NCBI GenBank assembly: GCA_041628815.1
Contig: JBFKOL010000173.1
Coordinates: 1 to 8,498 of the forward strand
Length of the DNA stretch: 8,498 bases
Direction of reading: 5' to 3'
Source: JBFKOL01 sp041628815
Lineage (GTDB): Bacteria > Bacteroidota > Bacteroidia > Chitinophagales > Saprospiraceae
Below are positions 4,968-8,498 of this stretch, in pieces; position 1 is the first letter of the stretch, and each line of letters opens with the position of its first letter. The translations under genes and the position numbers were made by a program. A model generated the notes under the pieces. The model was not told the origin of the DNA. It was given only the letters and a program-made list of their open reading frames with translations, and ran no database searches.

Positions 4968-6070
4968 GTGATTATTCTGTTAACAACGGGAATGGGCTCA
5001 GACGAGTTGGAAACAAGAACCAGGTCATTGGCTACCATCTCTGCTATCAATTCAGACAGTGTACATTTCGGTTTCCAACCCAATTGTTCATATGCCTTGG
5101 AAGGGTCCCCCACAAGCAGGTCCACTTCTGTAGGTCTGTAATAATTTGGGTCGATGCGAACGATGGTCTGACTAATCGTGACATAATTTGCAGGATCATT
5201 CACTTCAACTGCCACAGCTGTCTCGTCAACACCCTGGCCTCGCCATTCCAAAAGAATACCCACTTCGGCAAAAGCCATTTCGACAACTTCGCGGACCGAG
5301 GTTGTAAGACCTGTGGCAATCACATAATCTTCGGGTTCGTCCTGCTGCAGCATCATCCACATGGCTTCTACGTAATCCCTGGCATGTCCCCAGTCCCTTT
5401 TGGCGTCGAGGTTGCCTAAGTATAAGGTGTCCTGGTGACCCAGAGCTATTCTTGCGGCTGCACGTGTAATCTTCCTGGTGACAAAGGTTTCTCCCCTGAC
5501 GGGGCTTTCGTGGTTGAATAGAATTCCATTGCAAGCAAACATACCATAGGCTTCACGGTAATTGACCGTTATCCAATGCGCGTATAATTTGGCCACACCA
5601 TAAGGTGAACGGGGATAAAACGGTGTTCTTTCAGTTTGAGGGACCTGTTGTGCCTTACCGAACAATTCAGATGTCGAAGCCTGGTAAAACCTGCATTTGT
5701 CAGAAAGATCACAGATCCTGATGGCCTCCAGGAGTCGCAAGGTGCCAAGGGCATCAACATTGGCAGTGTATTCGGGGTTTTCAAAACTAACCTTAACATG
5801 AGACATTGCCCCGAGGTTGTATATCTCGTCCGGCCTGATATCCTTGACAAGGCGGATGATGTTCGTGGCGTCCGTCAGTTCACCGTAGTGCAGTTTAAGC
5901 CTGATGTCCTCTTCATGCGGATCCTGGTAGAGATGGTCTATGCGGCCTGTGTTAAAGGACGATGATCTCCGCTTGATGCCGTGCACTTCGTATCCATTGC
6001 TGAGCAGCAATTCGGCGAGGTAGGCCCCGTCCTGCCCGGTAACGCCGGTGATGAGTGCTTTTTTTCTCAT
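4964..6070 (-). CDS. gmd: GDP-mannose 4,6-dehydratase
   Basis: This 368-residue extended short-chain dehydrogenase converts GDP-D-mannose to GDP-4-keto-6-deoxy-D-mannose, the first committed step to GDP-L-fucose and related 6-deoxyhexoses. The NADP-binding motif GVTGQDG lies at 9-15 and KRRSSSFNTGRIDHLY at 33-48. The active-site residues are T133 and E135 in ASTSELFG, with Y157 and K161 in SPYGVAKLYAH, matching T132, E134, Y156 and K160 of E. coli Gmd shifted by one. NHESPVRGETFVTRKI and RDWGHARDYVEAMW are further family hallmarks. The length is normal and the start at 6070 places the Rossmann motif at the usual distance. It is the first gene of the minus-strand group, overlaps fcl by four bases, and has a candidate -7 promoter element 20 bp upstream. 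Confidence 0.97.
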   Translation of the reverse strand: MRKKALITGVTGQDGAYLAELLLSNGYEVHGIKRRSSSFNTGRIDHLYQDPHEEDIRLKLHYGELTDATNIIRLVKDIRPDEIYNLGAMSHVKVSFENPEYTANVDALGTLRLLEAIRICDLSDKCRFYQASTSELFGKAQQVPQTERTPFYPRSPYGVAKLYAHWITVNYREAYGMFACNGILFNHESPVRGETFVTRKITRAAARIALGHQDTLYLGNLDAKRDWGHARDYVEAMWMMLQQDEPEDYVIATGLTTSVREVVEMAFAEVGILLEWRGQGVDETAVAVEVNDPANYVTISQTIVRIDPNYYRPTEVDLLVGDPSKAYEQLGWKPKCTLSELIAEMVANDLVLVSNSSEPIPVVNRIIT

Positions 6071-6388
6071 TGGCTAGTCAAAGTCACTTACAAACATATA
6101 TAAATATAACTTATACATGTATTTTGTTTCTTCTTGTTCAAGTCGTACTACCATGAAATTTTTCTTCTTATAATTAAAATGCTGAGAAAGTCGAAGTCAG
6201 CCCCGTCAGGCACTCAAGAAAAATTTTAAAATGATCTCTTTATTGTATGGATTTAAAGTTTCGTTCAATTATCGAAATGTCGCTACGGATTGAAACATAG
6301 ATTGATGAAAACAGACGATTTGTTTGGTAGAACGAGCTGGGGTATTAGTGTTGTATGGTACTATTTTAAGAACTTTGGGTCTCGATAA
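6071..6388. other. Divergent intergenic region between gmd and the plus-strand glycosyltransferase
   Basis: This AT-rich stretch of 318 bp must hold the start signals for gmd (minus strand) and probably for the glycosyltransferase (plus strand). A candidate gmd -7 element lies at 6091-6098 and a 10-bp palindrome ATACATGTAT at 6113-6122. I found no TANNTTTG match for the plus-strand gene. None of the repeats found in the other gaps are present, and no credible reading frame is seen. Confidence 0.6.
6091..6098 (-). promoter_or_regulatory. Possible Bacteroidota -7 promoter element for gmd
   Basis: The minus strand reads TATGTTTG, an exact match to TANNTTTG, ending 20 bp before the gmd ATG and so implying a leader of about 10-15 bases. 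No clear -33 TTG is seen at the usual spacing. The palindrome ATACATGTAT (6113-6122) lies roughly where a -33 element or an operator would be. Its position directly before the first gene of the run makes it more credible than a random match. Confidence 0.4.
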
Positions 6389-7132
6389 ATGAAAAAACCC
6401 GAAATACTGGTCGTTACTCTCTGCAGGGATGAAGAAGAGATCCTGCCGTTTTTCTTGAGACATTACGAGGAAATTGCCAGCCGCATCATTGTCTTTCACA
6501 ATGCCCCCTCTATAGATAGCTCAGCAGACATCATCGATGCCCATCCTCTTTGTACGCGCATCGATTACCACACGGATGGATACGTCCGGGATGACCTGTT
6601 GATGCTCATTAAGAACAGTGCATGGGTAGAGTATAGAGATCATTTCGACTGGATCATAGTGGTTGATATGGATGAATTTTTATACCACGAAGACATCTTT
6701 TGCTTCCTGGATTGGTGTAAGGAATCCGGTATTTCCATCCCATGTACTGAAGGCTTTGATATGCTTTCTGATGAATGGCCTTTTATTGGAGAGAAACTAA
6801 CGGATTACGCCAAACTAGGCGTAAGAAACAGGCTATTTGATAAACCGGTAGTTTTTGATCCAACTAAAATTGAACGGATAAACTACAGACCCGGTGCACA
6901 CTTTTGTCAAGCGGAAGGGGTGGTTAAATACGGAGACAGTTGTGAATTAAAGCTTTTACACTACAAGTATATGGGTGGATTGGAGCGCTTGAAATACAGA
7001 TGGACAAGGTATGGTGAACGCCTTAGTGAGATCAATAAGAAATGGCGTTGGGGAATGGAACGTTTAAATCCTAATGAAATCGAGAAAAGGTATCAAAGAG
7101 CTAAATCAAACCTGGTACGAGTAATTGATTAG
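6389..7132 (+). CDS. Glycosyltransferase, Glyco_tranf_2_4-like (GT-A fold)
   Basis: This 247-residue protein looks like a small cytoplasmic glycosyltransferase of the Glyco_tranf_2_4 type. It opens with the strand EILVVTLCRDEEEILPFFLRHY (residues 5-26, the nucleotide-binding N-terminus), then RIIVFHNAPSIDSS at 32-45, KNSAW at 75-79, and the metal-binding VVDMDEFLY at 91-99 with D93 and D95 as the DXD pair. The C-terminal part contains LLHYKYMGGLERLKYRW and a basic helix. There is no signal peptide or membrane segment. An in-frame TAA sits immediately before the ATG, so the start cannot be further upstream; no good Shine-Dalgarno is present. It diverges from gmd and precedes another glycosyltransferase on the same strand. 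Donor and acceptor sugars cannot be deduced. Confidence 0.8.
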   Translation: MKKPEILVVTLCRDEEEILPFFLRHYEEIASRIIVFHNAPSIDSSADIIDAHPLCTRIDYHTDGYVRDDLLMLIKNSAWVEYRDHFDWIIVVDMDEFLYHEDIFCFLDWCKESGISIPCTEGFDMLSDEWPFIGEKLTDYAKLGVRNRLFDKPVVFDPTKIERINYRPGAHFCQAEGVVKYGDSCELKLLHYKYMGGLERLKYRWTRYGERLSEINKKWRWGMERLNPNEIEKRYQRAKSNLVRVID

Positions 7133-7398
7133 GAAATTCTGAAATCGCTATCTCTTGATGCTATAATAAACTTCTAGTTCTTTACAGCGTAAAAGTGAGC
7201 CGTTCAAAAATATTGCTAAAGACACAGATATCACGGCCCAATTCTCAATTAATAAAAAAGCCTGTTGCTTTGGCAGATAATCGTATCATCTCCAAATAGC
7301 AATTGAAGTGCTAATTTCGTGTCGACAACTTATCAATTTCCTTGGATCCTGGATAGACTATGATATCATTTAAAGACAATCCAATCACAAGGATTCTT
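7133..7398. other. Intergenic region between the two plus-strand glycosyltransferases
   Basis: These 266 AT-rich bases hold no convincing gene. A weak 5-bp hairpin AAAGC-CTGTT-GCTTT lies near 7256-7272, too small and without a T-tract to call a terminator. An in-frame ATG at 7360, 13 codons before the start I chose for the next gene, falls in its right end. An AAGGA Shine-Dalgarno precedes the ATG at 7399. Confidence 0.5.
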
Positions 7399-8498
7399 AT
7401 GAAATTATTTAGACCTCAAAAAATCTCTGTCCCGCAGGAGTTGGAGGATCTACGAAATAAGGCACTTCATTTATATGAAGAAGGCGAGTTTAGTAATACT
7501 GTTCCTATTTTGGAACTGGTGCATAGTACTCAACCGAATGATACAGAAGTTGGGCTTCGATTGATTCATAGCCTGATGGCTTGTGGAAAAAGTGACAATG
7601 CCGAATTGTTGGCTAAGAAATTACTGCTGAACACAAATTATTCGGATTTTATCAAGGAAGATAATGGGATCCTCTGCATTACAAAGCCGCTGTTGCTCAC
7701 AGTTTCCAATGTTGCTTTAGCATCAAAGCCAAATGAGCGTAAAACTTTTAAACTGGGAAATCCATTAGATCCATCAAAACGAAAAGTATTTTCTTACTGG
7801 ATTGGCCCGGATAATGCATTGATATCTATTTTGCGGCGATTGATGAGGGCGCACAGTTATTCCGGTGTTGGCTATGAATTTGTCTTGTTGTCCAAAGAAA
7901 ATGTACATTCCTATGTCCCACTTCCAACGTACTTTTTTGAATTAGAACCAGCGCACCAGGCCGACTTTCTTCGGGTACAATTGATTTATAAGTATGGCGG
8001 TATCTGGCTTGATGCAGATACCGTAGTAATGGAAAGTATTGATTCCTTATTCGAAATAATCGAGCGAAGAGGTGCCCTTTTTTTTGAGGGGGCCAAAGGT
8101 GTAATTATAAATGCCGTCTTTGGTGCGGTGGCCCAACATCCCTTGATGTTAGAATGGAAACAAAAAATGGAAGAGATCCTGGATCAGAAAAAAAGCCAAA
8201 TTGGTTGGGTGGAAATTGGGAATCAACTGATCGATAACATTATCCGGCAAGACAAAAAATGGGAAAACTCTGTCAGTCTTTTAAGTGGTCCTGAGACCAT
8301 TTATCCGGTTTTTTGGCCCGATGCAGAAGAAGCATTTGTCTCGGCGTCTTTTGATAACCACAAACTGATTAAAAGAGACTTTCAGCCTGTCGTTGTTCTT
8401 GTAAGTACAGTTTATAAACAACTGGTCAACGAGAAACCTCAAGTGATGTTTAGAATGGATGCGCCCATATCATATTTCCTTACAAGGGCTTTTCAAAA
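7399..8498 (+). CDS. DXD-type glycosyltransferase (GT32/Caps_synth-like) with TPR-like N-terminus, 3' end missing
   Basis: An open frame of 366 codons runs off the right edge. Residues about 14-76 look like one or two helical TPR-type repeats (ALHLYEEGEFSNTVPILELV, then a second helix pair with NAELLAKKLL). The catalytic part starts around 130 with VFSYWIGPDN, followed by YEFVLLSKENVHSYVP at 159-174. The hallmark HQADFLRVQLIYKYGGIWLDAD (186-207) follows, with D205 and D207 as the sugar-nucleotide/metal-binding DXD. LLSGPETIYPVFWPD at 294-308 matches the later GP motif of the family. It would be a cytoplasmic or membrane-associated enzyme of polysaccharide assembly; no membrane segment or signal is visible. 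I chose ATG 7399 because AAGGA precedes it by five bases; ATG 7360 is in frame, directly after TAG-ACT, and remains possible. By eye the gene is more AT-rich than the minus-strand genes. Donor and linkage cannot be assigned. Confidence 0.82.
   Translation, partial: MKLFRPQKISVPQELEDLRNKALHLYEEGEFSNTVPILELVHSTQPNDTEVGLRLIHSLMACGKSDNAELLAKKLLLNTNYSDFIKEDNGILCITKPLLLTVSNVALASKPNERKTFKLGNPLDPSKRKVFSYWIGPDNALISILRRLMRAHSYSGVGYEFVLLSKENVHSYVPLPTYFFELEPAHQADFLRVQLIYKYGGIWLDADTVVMESIDSLFEIIERRGALFFEGAKGVIINAVFGAVAQHPLMLEWKQKMEEILDQKKSQIGWVEIGNQLIDNIIRQDKKWENSVSLLSGPETIYPVFWPDAEEAFVSASFDNHKLIKRDFQPVVVLVSTVYKQLVNEKPQVMFRMDAPISYFLTRAFQ

Noticed and set aside
4910..5419. Plus-strand reading frame of 169 codons opposite gmd and the fcl start
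   Set aside because: It is antisense to two strongly supported genes and its cysteine/histidine-rich translation looks like a reverse-frame artefact.
6269..6499. Minus-strand reading frame of 76 codons across the glycosyltransferase start
   Set aside because: Half of it is antisense to the glycosyltransferase; no motif, ribosome-binding site or homology is evident.
1..8498. A wholly new biological system such as a defence island or retron
   Set aside because: All seven genes fall in known sugar-nucleotide or glycosyltransferase families; only the intergenic repeats remain unexplained.

Overview
The window reads as part of a surface-polysaccharide (O-antigen, capsule or exopolysaccharide) biosynthesis locus. 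The organism is probably a member of the Bacteroidota. The grounds for that are weak Shine-Dalgarno sequences, two upstream matches to the Bacteroidota -7 promoter element TANNTTTG, and long non-coding gaps full of palindromic and heptameric repeats. This placement is an inference from sequence style; there is no rRNA or marker gene to confirm it.

Layout. Five genes lie on the minus strand, transcribed right to left: gmd (4964-6070), fcl (4047-4967), a UDP-N-acetylhexosamine 6-dehydrogenase of the WbpO/TviB/VipA type (2182-3576), a WbpE/WlbC-type sugar aminotransferase (1043-2170), and the first 65 codons of a WbpD/WlbB-type N-acetyltransferase (1-196, cut by the left edge). Two glycosyltransferase genes lie on the plus strand, diverging from gmd: a small Glyco_tranf_2_4-like enzyme (6389-7132) and a DXD/GT32 (Caps_synth-like) enzyme with a TPR-like N-terminus (7399-8498, cut by the right edge).

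Function. gmd and fcl overlap by 4 bp and together convert GDP-D-mannose to GDP-L-fucose. The dehydrogenase, aminotransferase and acetyltransferase correspond to the oxidation, transamination and N-acetylation steps that make a UDP-2,3-diacetamido-2,3-dideoxyhexuronic acid. The 3-oxidase of that route (WbpB/WlbA, Gfo/Idh/MocA family) is not in the window and may lie just beyond the left edge. The two glycosyltransferases would use such activated sugars in glycan assembly.

The gaps 197-1042 and 3577-4046 contain no credible gene but are dense in repeats. A diverged, same-orientation repeat of about 175-190 bp occurs in both (811-985 and 3771-3961). It carries two short hairpins with an invariant TCC loop and covarying stems, and it brackets the dehydrogenase-aminotransferase pair as direct repeats. 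A GCAACCC heptamer array (985-1031) and several other palindromes are also present. The genes look conventional; these repeats are the least explained part of the window. I found no rRNA, tRNA, CRISPR array, transposase or phage gene.
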